This document shows positions 1 through 9,682 of a stretch of DNA of 64,000 bases, in pieces. The notes beneath the pieces were generated by a model. That model did not search any database, had not been told where the DNA came from, and saw only the letters and a program-made list of their open reading frames with translations. The stretch's first letter is position 1. Every line of letters begins with the position of its first letter. A program made the position numbers and the translations under genes. Source of the stretch: Cerioporus squamosus (Eukaryota; Basidiomycota; Agaricomycetes; Polyporales; Polyporaceae); contig JABYQS010000006.1 in assembly GCA_022592435.1 (NCBI GenBank), positions 372,001 to 436,000 of the forward strand, read 5' to 3'.

Positions 1-618
1 CTCGGAGCATGGCTGGACACTCACCTTAACCTCGTCCAGCTGGGGAATGCCCTCCGTAATGGCAACAATGAGACCAATCTCGTTCTCGATGGCCTCAATG
101 ATGGCGTCTGCGGCGGTGGGTGGTGGTACGTAGAGGACGGTCGCATCGGGCTTTACTTCCCTCACAGCCTGGCGCAAACGATGGGTGACGGGGGGTTGTA
201 GCAGTTGAATGACACACGTACCTCCTTGACGGTGCCAAAGATAGGAAGACCAAGATGGGTCTGCCCCGCCTTCTTGGGAGAGACACCACCGACCATGCGA
301 GTACCATACGCGAGCGCCTCTTTTACATGGAAAGTACCCTGTGATAACATGTCCGCTTCGAATGAGCGACGAAGCACAACCGTGAGAGGCATAGCAACGT
401 ACAGTCTTTCCGGTGAGACCCTGGCAAAGCACCTTGGTATCCTTGTGGATGAGGAGGTTGGGTATGGTCAAGTCGTAATTGCGGCGAGCCGCAGACTGCG
501 AGAACGCCCGGCGCCCAGCTGATTGGGATGGAACAGATCAAAGACTGTCCGGAGTGGTCGAGACGTGAGGCTGAGCATTACCTGCGGACGAGAAGGACTG
601 CCCAGCACGACGAAGCAT
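1..618 (-). CDS. LSC1: Succinate-CoA ligase alpha subunit, mitochondrial (5' part only)
   Basis: Alpha subunit of the TCA-cycle enzyme that converts succinyl-CoA to succinate with ATP or GTP formation in the mitochondrial matrix. Four exons can be placed: 618-582, 518-403, 338-222 and 168-25; the gene then enters an intron and leaves the window. The spliced start [18 protein letters not shown] is rich in Arg, Ser and Ala, as expected of a mitochondrial presequence. It is followed by the CoA-binding fold blocks [16 protein letters not shown] and [19 protein letters not shown], then [12 protein letters not shown]. All exon joins keep frame (37+116 nt, then 117 and 144 nt). The phosphohistidine region lies outside the window. 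The ATG at 618 was chosen because it yields a targeting peptide in frame; the ATG at 578 lies inside intron 1. Confidence 0.93.
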
Positions 619-864
619 TGGAGGTAGAGAAAGGAAGAGAGTTGCGCTGGCTCGTCCAACGCGCTCACCGCGTCAAGCTCTGCCAGCATCGCTCTTCTTT
701 TGGCAGATCACGCACGTGCCTACTTCCGCACTGGTTACCGGCACTGCCACCCGTAGAATCACGCACCAGAGACCACGTCCGCGGTAGATGGTGTATCAAT
801 ACAGATGGTTGTACTCAAGCTGCGTATGTATAGGTACAATTCTTTGCTCACTTGCACTATCCGC

Positions 865-3800
865 CTACTCCCGGCCATCCAAGGGCCCTACACGTCTCCG
901 CTCGCGTGCCTTCCGCGAGGCACGGCGGAGGGCCCTGAGTGCATACTTCACTTTGTCGTAGTCCCGAGACTGCACGGAGCTGCGCCAATCATCAGCATGG
1001 TGCAGACGGTAAAGAAGGGGGAAAGGAATGCAAGACTCACCTGTTGACGTCCGAGATGAAGGTGGCCTTGACCGCATCCGTGACCGTGATGGGCGGGAGC
1101 TGCTGGACGGCTGGGGTCACCCACGCAAGCAACTGCGTCGGCCAGAGCGAGCCCAGCACCCGGAAGATGGTCACCACCATTTGCATGGACTCTTCCGGGA
1201 ACTCGCCGACCGTACCGGAGAGCAGCAGCGCAATGAGCTCCGCACCTTCCCGTTCTACGACAGGCTGGATGGCAGCGGCGTAGATGGGGAACTTCGGAGG
1301 CGGCGGCTGCGCAGAAGGCTGGAGACACTCGTGGCTAAGGATAGAGCGGATCAAGTCGAGCGCTGCAAATACGATGTCAGAATGCACGAGGGTCAGCGCG
1401 GCCATCGCCGCGCGGAAAGCGATAGCTAGGGCTGGCGAAGGGAAGAAGACATCAGGAGTGAAATCGATCATCTGCAAGGTCATTTGCAGATAGTCCTCCA
1501 TGACTGTGCGACGGGTCAGCGTGTGTATCACCACTGGTCGGGTATGACAGACTCACCGTCTGGTATCATCTGCGGCGGTCGATCGGAGAGAATCGCGACC
1601 AGTTTCTGCGAGGACCGCTCGTACACGTCCTTGAAGGCTGCCCGTACTGCTGGGTCTTCCTCGTTTCCGAAGCGCGAGACAACCTTGCCCGTCAGCCACA
1701 AGTAACTTGAGAATCCAGTCGCCTCGAACGACGCAGCCAGCCTTGCCAGCACCGACGGGATGATCGGTAGTGTCGCCGACCCGAAAAAGTTGAGTCCCAG
1801 GCGAAGGACGCGAGTCGTCCGCTCGCAGACGTGGTAGTCGGTGCCGTACTTTGCAATGAACGGCTCAAAGACAGCCCACGCCTCTTGATATGTGTTCTGG
1901 CAAGCCGCAGGAAGCTGCTCGCCGAACGACTGGACGACGCCAAGCATCGTCTCGAGGTTCTCCAGGTCGTCTGCAGGCTTTTTAGCCAACGGTATGCACA
2001 AAGAGGCACAGTACACCTACTGGTAATCATCACAAGCTCATCCTTTGTCGCCGGTGTGCTCTTGACGTTCAACTGGTGGACCCGCCCTAGGATGTCCAGC
2101 GAGAACGTACGCAAAGACTGCGCAGCCTGCTCCATCGGCATCGCCGAGATGACATACGCGATCGCCTCGTACACCTGTACCTTGTCATCCTGAATGAGCT
2201 TGTTGCCCATGGTCGCCAGGAAGGAGTGGAGCTGCGGCAGGAACTCGACTAGATGCTGCAAACCAGAGCGACTCAGCAGAGTCGCACCAGGAGGAGGAGG
2301 AGGAGGAGGTCTGCGCACCCGTTTGCAGTCCTGGCACAGGTACTTGAGTGCCTGGCCCGCGGCCGCGTTCACCTCTGTGTCGTTGTCCTCGAAGCCGGCG
2401 GAGATGTACTGGAGCTGCGCGGGGATGTAGTCCGGGTGCTTGTTGATCCACTCGGTGTAGCGGGAGATGATGAGGAGCGCGGCGTAGCGGACGCGCGGGT
2501 GTAGGGGCAGCTGGGGTATCAGGTCTATGATCTTCGGTACCACCTGGTCGTCGTTGGGGTCGATTTCAGCACCCATAGAACGCAACGCGAACAAGGGCGC
2601 CTCGATCTCCTGCCACGAAATGTTAGGACCACGCGAGAGACCGTTGGTGATCATCTCGTACGTAGCCATGAGACACTTGTCGGTCCCGAGGACGAAGCAG
2701 CAGTCCTTCAGGGTGTCTCCCATGATGTGGCGGAAACTCCGGAAGTTGTCTGCCTCCTGGCCGGTGAGAGACGACATGTCGTTCGGGAAGTGCAGGTGAC
2801 GGATGATGACAGCCATGAGCGACTGGTACGCTTCCAGGAAGAGCGGTGGCACTGCGGGCTTCTTCCCGATGCTCTGTGCCAAGCGCATCCAGAAGTTGAA
2901 CGTGACGGGTACGACGTCGAGGTCGTTGTATGCTGCGCATTCGCCGATGGCCTCCACGATCGGAGAGAACGTCTCGGGGTGGTGGAGGAGAAGACTGCGG
3001 TAAGCCTCGCCAGCCTCCGTGAATATCCGCGCAAATCCTTTGATCCTCTCCGGGTCGTCCTTGTTCTGCTGCAGCTTGGGCCGCAGCGCGATCACTTGCG
3101 GCACGATGACTTCGATGACAGGCATGTTGTCGTCGACCTCCTGCGTCTCGTGGATGACATCGCAAACGGCGCCCACGGCAGCATCGAAGAGAATATCCGA
3201 ATCGAGGGCTTGGAAGGCGAATGGGAGCAGCGGGGAACTGAGCAGGCTCATCGGGGCGATCTCGCCTGCCATTAGCCAACTGCTGAGCGCATGGAACACC
3301 TGCGTCTGGATAGCGAAGCTGACACCTGATACCAGCAAACTCGCGTGAGCCTATCTCCAGAGAATAGTGAGCAGCGTACGCACCGGGGGCCTGCAGATAC
3401 ATAGTCAACAACTCCGTCACCCTCGGGGCGTTCATCGTCAGCAATCTCGCCGCCCTCTCCTTGTACTCGTCGTCCTATACATCCAAAGTCCCCTTCAACG
3501 ACTGGTAAACCCGAGCAGAGCACAACGCACGTACCGTGATCGGAATCTTGCTATTCGTGGTCAGCTCCTCCGGTAGCACAGTGAGGAACTGCAGCAGCGC
3601 GGGGACCGCGGCAGGATTCGTCCCAAAAGTGTCAATCATCGTCCCCACCGGGTCCTCCCATGCCGGCAGCTGGATCGCGAGCGCAGAGATGGCCAGGCAG
3701 AGTTGGACCAGTATCGTTTTCGGCCCGGTATGGTATTGTTGCAACGCCGTCAACAGGGTATCCCGGAGCCCAAGTAGATCCGTACTGCTCATGTCCGCGA

Positions 3801-4169
3801 GGTCATATGTAACCTGCAAGGATAGGATACAAGAAAACGGGTAACGGCGGAAGTTGGCTGCGGTGAACTCGTCCAGAGTGTACTGGGGTACGCACCTTTG
3901 CCCGGAACGTCTGCGCGGCGAACAGCTTCGCGGCCGCAGGAGCTTCCGGCGACAGTAGGAGCACATTGCATGTTGCCCAGGCTTCAGACTGGCAAGGGAT
4001 TGGAAGCGGAGCGTCAGACGTCGCGGTCCTCCGGAAGCACCAAGGCGAAATGGGTAATTACTGAGTGCTGAAAGTCCTGCAGCCATGCGTTCGCCTGTTC
4101 TAGGGCCGCCTTCTCGGGAGCGCGGCTGAAAACTTCGAGAGCGGAGAGTACAGCCTGGACATTGGCCAT
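865..4169 (-). CDS. MTR10: Nuclear import receptor Mtr10 / transportin-SR (importin-beta family)
   Basis: Karyopherin of the Mtr10/TNPO3 branch, which in yeast and animals carries mRNA-binding and SR-type proteins into the nucleus and is unloaded by Ran-GTP. The model is all-helical, about 930 residues, with an N-terminal block (MANVQAVLSALEVF, then EQANAWLQDFQ) in the position of the Ran-binding HEAT repeats. Central blocks such as FLPQLHSFLATMGNKLIQ and YEAIAYVISAMP, and a C-terminal block SDIVFAALDLIRSILSHE, fit the family. The C-terminus is basic (RRASRKARERRR). The ATG at 4169 opens the first conserved helix. The frame is interrupted by several introns; one of 63 nt (2318-2256) has no stop and a multiple of three bases, so it can be misread as a proline-rich insertion. 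Substrate specificity is inferred from the family. Confidence 0.88.
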
Positions 4170-4654
4170 GGTAGTGAAGAGTGAAGAGCAATGCAGAGTG
4201 GCTGGAATACAAGGCTGATGTTCACGCCACAGTCAGATATTTGGCGATGTTGATTTGATAAAGGAGATCTATACAAACGGGCGTTTGCACTTCAACTTGT
4301 GAGTTGTGACGTTATGATCGCATGCCTTCCAGCAGACCTCTGAGAGCAGCGTAGAATAGGGTATGTCATAAGAGACTCATGGGGGCTCGCTACAGGTCCG
4401 AATATTTTGGTAGGGAGCGAACAGACCGTACTACGGACGAGGTGATGAGACAAAGTGGTATCCAGGAGTAACGAGTGTGGGTGAGTGCTGCGGAAAACAC
4501 TGCGAGCGGATTAGAAGAGACAAACGCATCATAGGAACCAGAGATGTACGGTATGCAGGTGAGGTGAGAGGAGAATATGAGGAACTAAGTAAGGCAACAC
4601 CAAGCCAGAGCAAGCGAAACCAAATATGCGACAAGCTAGACCACAAATGAACCC
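4170..4654. other. Intergenic region between CDC3 3' end and MTR10 5' end
   Basis: About 485 bases without a supported gene. It must hold the MTR10 promoter (on the 4170 side) and the 3' untranslated region of the septin gene. The minus-strand open frame here is just read-through past the last septin intron. I see no repeat, RNA gene or clear TATA box. Confidence 0.6.
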
Positions 4655-6385
4655 TTATCCGCGGAGGAAGTTCTTCTTCCGGCCAGTCTGTGGGAGACAC
4701 CAGGTATGAGCAAGTGAGGCATTCAACGGACGTGGCAGCACTTACGCTCTGCTTCTCGGGGGTTAGCGGGCGACCGCTCTCGATGCGCCGCTTCTTGTCC
4801 TCAAGGTCGAGACGTTGCTTCTCAAGAGCCTCCTTCATCTCACGATGACGGGCGTAAAGCTCCTCCTCCGACTGCTTGAGCTTAGCCTCCTTCTCCTGCA
4901 CCTTCTGCTGGAACACCATCTTCATCTCCGCCTCCATCTTGGCGAGCTTCGCCTCGTGCATGATGCGCTCCTCCTGGATACGGATAGCCGGGCTGCGACT
5001 CAATCAGCAACGAATCCGGTGGGCGGGAACCGGGAAAGTGGACTTACTTGACCTCCTTGAACACGGTCGAATCTTGTACGACACCCATGCTAATCAGCTT
5101 CTCCGTCCGCCAGTTCTCGTAGAGGACGTCGTTGGTGTACTCGCGGAGCTCCTCCATGTACGTCCTAACGAGCATCTGGCGGAGCTTAACGAAGTCGCAG
5201 TGATCCTCGTTGTCGACCTCGACGACACCCCAGGGGTACGCACGACCACGAACTTCACGGCCATCGGGCGTCTTGACAAACTTGTCAGAGCCGACGACGG
5301 CGAAGGGGATCTTGCTAGCAATCTCCTGGGCCTCTGCGAGGGCCTCCTCATCCTCGTTCTCGTATGTCGGTGCCTCGAAGATATGAATCTTGTGGTAGGC
5401 AATGTCCGCCAACACCTGAAGAACACGTAGCGTGAGCATATAGAAGTTCCGGAAGCATTGATGGTTGCGACTCACCCGAGCCTTGAACTCGGCAACCTCC
5501 TCATCCGTGAGGGTGTCCGCCTTGGCGATGATGGGAATCAAGTTCACTTTGGTGTGCAGTTGACGCATGAACTCAATGTCAATCGGCTTCAAGCTGTCCG
5601 AGACAGGGAGCATTAGCGTTGTCCAAGAGGTGCCCCTCCGGGTACTCACGAGTGACCGGTAGGCTGGATGAAGTACAGGCAGGCGTGGACACGGTTGTCC
5701 ACGATTTTTTGCCTGTTGACCCTGTTCTCCTGCTCAAGGTACGAATCGAAACGCGCCTCAATGTTCTCCACGATGGGTTTCCAGCTGCGGACCGAGCTGT
5801 GAGCGCGCAGAGCATGCGTAGCCAAAATTGACGTACCACTCGTCGTTGTTGACAAAGTCGCCAAATCCAGGCGTGTCGACAACGGTCAGGCGCAAGCGAA
5901 CGCCGTTCTCCTCGATGTCTGCACGGTAGTCGTGAGGCAGACGCGCTAGTGCCGGCTAGAGCATCAATTACTCACCAGCACTGATGCTCTCAATGGCGAC
6001 AGTCGAGGGACGCTCTGCGCTGGGAGGGATGGGCACCTTGGGCGGGTAGAGCGTGGTGTTGAAGAGGGTGTTGATGAGTGTCGACTTTCCGAGACCAGAC
6101 TCGCCTGGAGACGCGAGTTCAGCCACGACGCGCGGTACGTGTAACGAGTTGCTACGTACCAACGACCATGGCGGTGAACTGGAAGCCCTTGCGGACGCTC
6201 TTCCGGTGGACCTGGTTGGGGAGGTTGGCGAAGCCAACGAAGCCCATGAGCTTTTTCCGGATGATGGGGGAGAGGCCGTGCTCGGGCGCAGGCTGCTGCT
6301 GCTGCTGGAGGGAGGGGGACGAGCCGTTGGCCCTGGGGGAGAGGGAGAGCGAGGCGTCGCCGTTGGTGGAGTCGTAGTCGGACAT
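4655..6385 (-). CDS. CDC3: Septin Cdc3
   Basis: GTP-binding septin that assembles into hetero-oligomeric filaments at septa and hyphal branch sites. The start at 6385 gives a disordered Ser/Gln-rich leader, then a polybasic stretch (HRKSVRK) next to the P-loop GESGLGKST. The G3 block ([10 protein letters not shown]), the G4 block ([10 protein letters not shown]), the septin unique element and a C-terminal coiled coil ([20 protein letters not shown]) follow in order. The coiled coil and the NWRTEKL...VFKEV linker match the Cdc3 class rather than Cdc10, Cdc11 or Cdc12. The last exon encodes only [10 protein letters not shown] before the stop at 4657-4655. At about 440 residues it has normal length. 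No missing GTPase motif was seen. Confidence 0.93.
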
Positions 6386-7969
6386 GGCTGGGGAGTCGAG
6401 GACGAGGGCGGCGAAGGGGAGGGGAGGAAGAGGGTGGGGGGACGAGGAGGACGACGGTGGGCCGTGCGCTAGCTGGATGGCCGCGAGGAATGGAACGGGG
6501 GGAAGAACTGAACGCGGGCGCGGGCGCTGGTCTTGTTTGGCGGTGCTTGAATCTGTGGCGGCGCGGACGACGACGCCGGGCTTGGGGACGAGCAGCTGCA
6601 GGACTCGGGTTATCCGCTGTCGGGCGAGCACGACGCCCTCCCTCGCGACGCTTTACGTGGCGGACGCTCACCCAGTGCAGCGGGGTCCGTCCCCGGATGG
6701 TGGGCGACTTGCTCTGTGCAGACATCTTCCAGCTCCGACTGCGCTCTTCGCCCGCTTCATATGCTGCCGAGCACGCTTCAGTCGTGCGGCGGCGTTAACA
6801 GCAGTCCTTCTGCTCCTCCGGTCACCCGTGCCGCACTTTCCCAGCCAGAACAGGGCAGACCTCGGAGCGGCGGAGAGTAAGAGCACGGCGACGCCAGGCA
6901 CTCATCTCGGCTTTCTAACCGCGCTGATCCCCGCTTCACAGTCAGCACATGTCCGCATTCAGCAATCGTACATATTCTCGAGGGTTAACACGCCCGCTAC
7001 CGATATGAAACACGACTCCCAGAGAACCCCAATGCAGCCCAATGAACAAGCGTGCACGCAGCTAGATCCAATGCCTGTGGGCAGCATTCCATCAGAGCCT
7101 TCATCCGTGGACAGCTGGGAAGGGAACTGCTCACTCTGGCACAGAAGCGATCTCTGTTCCAAGCATTGCACCACCACTTGCAGGATTAATACCTAGACGA
7201 GGATGCCGCACTGTTACGCCCATCGGATGCCGCGGCCACTGCCTCGCGCCAACGCTGGACCAAGACGCATGATTACGACGAGCAATAGCGATGGCCGCGA
7301 CCATGACTCACCTGTATCTCCAAGCGTCTCTCCCTGGTAAACTCGGGTGCATTGACATCGCATGCAGGCTCCCGCTCTTCTGCCACGCGGATGACGGCTC
7401 GACCCTGCGGGACCCGAGGAGCGAAGATGTCCATGCCCCGTGCATAACTGGCGCCCTTTCTCTCCGTGCTGAGAGTGGCGCTGCTGCGCCCCAGCGATGC
7501 TCCCTGCAGAAGCTTTCCGAGCATGCTAGAGTCGGTAGTCCGGGCGGGAGACGGTGGTTGCATCGTATGAAGAGGACGAGAGCACCTGCAAGCAAGCGAA
7601 GTAACTTGGACCGAGGTGGTTACCGGCAAGAAGGCAGGGATGCAGGGGTAAGAGGGTACTCGCTTTATAGCCTGTGAGCCACCGGTGCCGGTGGGTTGCT
7701 GTATATTGACCACAATTAGATCTCCGACACGGCGTGCCACGTACCAAAGGTTCTTTGTCGCGGTTGCTTTGGCCTGCGGTCCAAAGGCAGGTCCACGTCA
7801 TGGCGACACAGCTTATATGACCGTCGGCGCAGGACATATGTACTTACGATCCGCACCATCTGGTTGCCATTTTGAGGGCCTCGGGGCCGACGTACGGCAG
7901 ACTCGATAGGAATTCCGGACCTCGTGGAACTCCCTATACACAGTGTACTTTGACTGCTACCTTCCTGCG
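6386..7969. other. Long intergenic region upstream of CDC3
   Basis: About 1.6 kb between the nitrilase 3' end and the septin start. The 6386-6900 part is GC- and purine/pyrimidine-skewed and reads open in several frames with arginine/proline-rich, low-complexity translations, which I regard as composition rather than coding. It should contain the septin promoter. The only candidate gene is the small minus-strand frame near 7273-7563, listed separately. Confidence 0.5.
7273..7563 (-). CDS. Doubtful small gene, unknown product
   Basis: A minus-strand frame starting [20 protein letters not shown] is preceded, about 100 nt upstream, by a TATAAA in the same orientation (around 7671-7666). Unspliced it gives 96 residues. 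A GTGAGT donor near the end could splice to an acceptor near 7196 and add a further frame that stays open to about 6959. I recognise no domain, and codon use is not distinctive. It may be a lineage-specific gene, an untranslated transcript or chance. Confidence 0.25.
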   Translation of the reverse strand: MQPPSPARTTDSSMLGKLLQGASLGRSSATLSTERKGASYARGMDIFAPRVPQGRAVIRVAEEREPACDVNAPEFTRERRLEIQVSHGRGHRYCSS

Positions 7970-9199
7970 CTACTGCGCCTTGGACGTCACCGCAGGGTCA
8001 ACCAAGCTCAATCGGAACACTGCAACGGGTACATGAGCACGACAGTCCCCAACCACCGACTCCGATACAGCCACAGACTCACCATCGTTCCTCGCATAGT
8101 GCCCCGTCGTGTCCAAATCGAACTTGCCTCTGTACCAATCATCCATGTCCAAGTCCGCAGTGATGATGCCTTCCTCCCCAAGCAGCGGCCCCGCAAGCAC
8201 CTTGCCCAACGGGCTGATGATGACGCTCCCGCCAGCGATCATCACGTTCTTCGGGTCCCGCTCCTCGCTGTTCGCAACGGCGTGGTCGGGCGGGTAGTCC
8301 TTCTCCTGTGCGAACTGGCACGCGGAGAGGACAAAGCACCGGCCTTCGAGCGCGATGTGCGTCATGGTGCTCTGCCAGAGGGGGCGCGCGTCGACGGTCG
8401 GTGCGCAGTATATCTGCGTGCCTTGTGAGTAGTACCACGTTCGCACTGCGGATGGTATGCGTTCGTGAGCGAGCTGGCCGGGTCACGCGAGATTGACGAC
8501 ATACGTAGAGGCATGTAGTTCTCCCTGTGTGTCGTATTCATCAGCTCATGCATGACATCTGGCACAGAACTGCCAGCGAGCAACAAGCTCACCAGCAAAT
8601 GGTAGCCGACAGCTTCGCGTCCACGGTCCCCTGCCCAACGGGGCTCTCGAACGTCTTGCTGATGACAGGAAGCGTTGTCCCATCTCCCTGGCCCCAGATC
8701 GTGCGCTCCATGGCCGTAGGGACGAGCTTCCTGTGCTTCGCGAGGTACCCCTTCTCGGGGTCGACGAAGACCACGGTGCAGTACAAGGTACCATTGTCGC
8801 GCTCGATGACCCCGACGACGAGGAAGACGTTCGTCTCCTTGCTGATCTGCTCGATCCTCGTTATAGCGGCCGACGGGATCTCGATCGCCGCCTTTGCGTA
8901 GCGCACGAACTCGTCGCGGCCTTCCGGGCGACGATCCCCCACGACCAGGCCGAAGGTGGACAGCTTCGGGTAGCCCCCGATGCTGCGTGTGTGCGGATTC
9001 ACGATCAGCAGGAGTCCCGCGTGCGGATTCGACCAAACACGAGTGCTAGTACTCACAATGCCTCTGGGAATACCGCGAGCTGCGCGCCATCCCGCTCCTT
9101 GGCGAGGCGCGTCAACCGCTCGAGCCTGTCCAAGGTCACGGAGAGAGAGTACGCCGCCGTGGCGGCCTGAACGACCGATGCCCTGATAGTGTTAGCCAT
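7970..9199 (-). CDS. Nitrilase family hydrolase (C-N hydrolase superfamily)
   Basis: Carbon-nitrogen hydrolase of the nitrilase branch, which converts nitriles to carboxylic acids plus ammonia, often via soluble helical oligomers. The Glu-Lys-Cys triad is present: Glu in AVFPEALIGGYP, Lys in KHRKLVPT, and Cys in ATICWENYMPLLR, where introns fall around the catalytic Cys block. Further blocks are GTQIYCAPTVDARP, FVLSACQFAQ and SVIISPLGKVLAGPL. The ATG at 9199 (MANTIRAS) begins the first beta strand. The last exon (VFRLSLVDPAV, stop TAG at 7972-7970) is joined through a GTGAGT intron. Length of about 340 residues is normal. The exact substrate (arylaceto-, aliphatic nitrile or cyanide) cannot be told. 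A broken second copy lies at 12.9-13.4 kb. Confidence 0.88.
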
Positions 9200-9682
9200 C
9201 TCGCTCTGTGCCTCGGAAGTGTGTGGTGAGCGCGGTTGGAGGAGGACAGGTGGCACGCCATACTTATGTACCACAGACACGACTGTCACGAGAGTGCTGC
9301 CTCTTCCACCGGAGGAACGATTCTCACGAAGCCCTACGATCCCATTCCGTGCTTATCCGTCTTGTGCCGAGGCGTTCCTCGAGCGAAGCCGCGAGCGAAC
9401 CGTGTGAGTTGTTGACTGCATTGGTAGCGAGCGAAGTCTTCGGTCTTAGGGATAGTCGTGAGTGAACGGTGTACCAAGCAAGCCGAACGTTGACGTTCCT
9501 GCAAAGGCATGCAATAAGTATTTGCTGACCTAGCTTGGGGCAGTACTACTACTTAGTAGTACTATGTAGTACTGGCCCATCTCGGCGTCCCCCGGGCCCT
9601 GCAATCCAGATTCCTTCGGAGTTCAAATCACCGTCACACCCGGCGTTTGTTCCGCTCTGTGGTTTACTAATAGTACTCCCCC
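9200..9682. promoter_or_regulatory. Divergent intergenic region, nitrilase / FunK1 kinase
   Basis: 483 bases separate the two divergent start codons, so both promoters must lie here. The notable element is a near-perfect palindrome at 9542-9563, listed separately. No clear TATA box was seen for either gene. Confidence 0.5.
9542..9563. repeat. 10-bp inverted repeat with 2-bp spacer
   Basis: Left arm AGTACTACTA (9542-9551), spacer CT, right arm TAGTAGTACT (9554-9563); the arms are exact reverse complements. A further TAGTACT follows at 9567-9573 and another at 9671-9677. It could be a dimeric transcription-factor site for the divergent promoters or a chance low-complexity run. Confidence 0.7.

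Noticed and set aside
3019..3348. Plus-strand frames across 2.5-3.5 kb
   Set aside because: Shadows of the MTR10 coding strand.
6384..7196. Plus-strand 270-codon frame upstream of CDC3
   Set aside because: Low-complexity Arg/Gly/Thr translation over the septin promoter with no domain; overlaps likely regulatory sequence.
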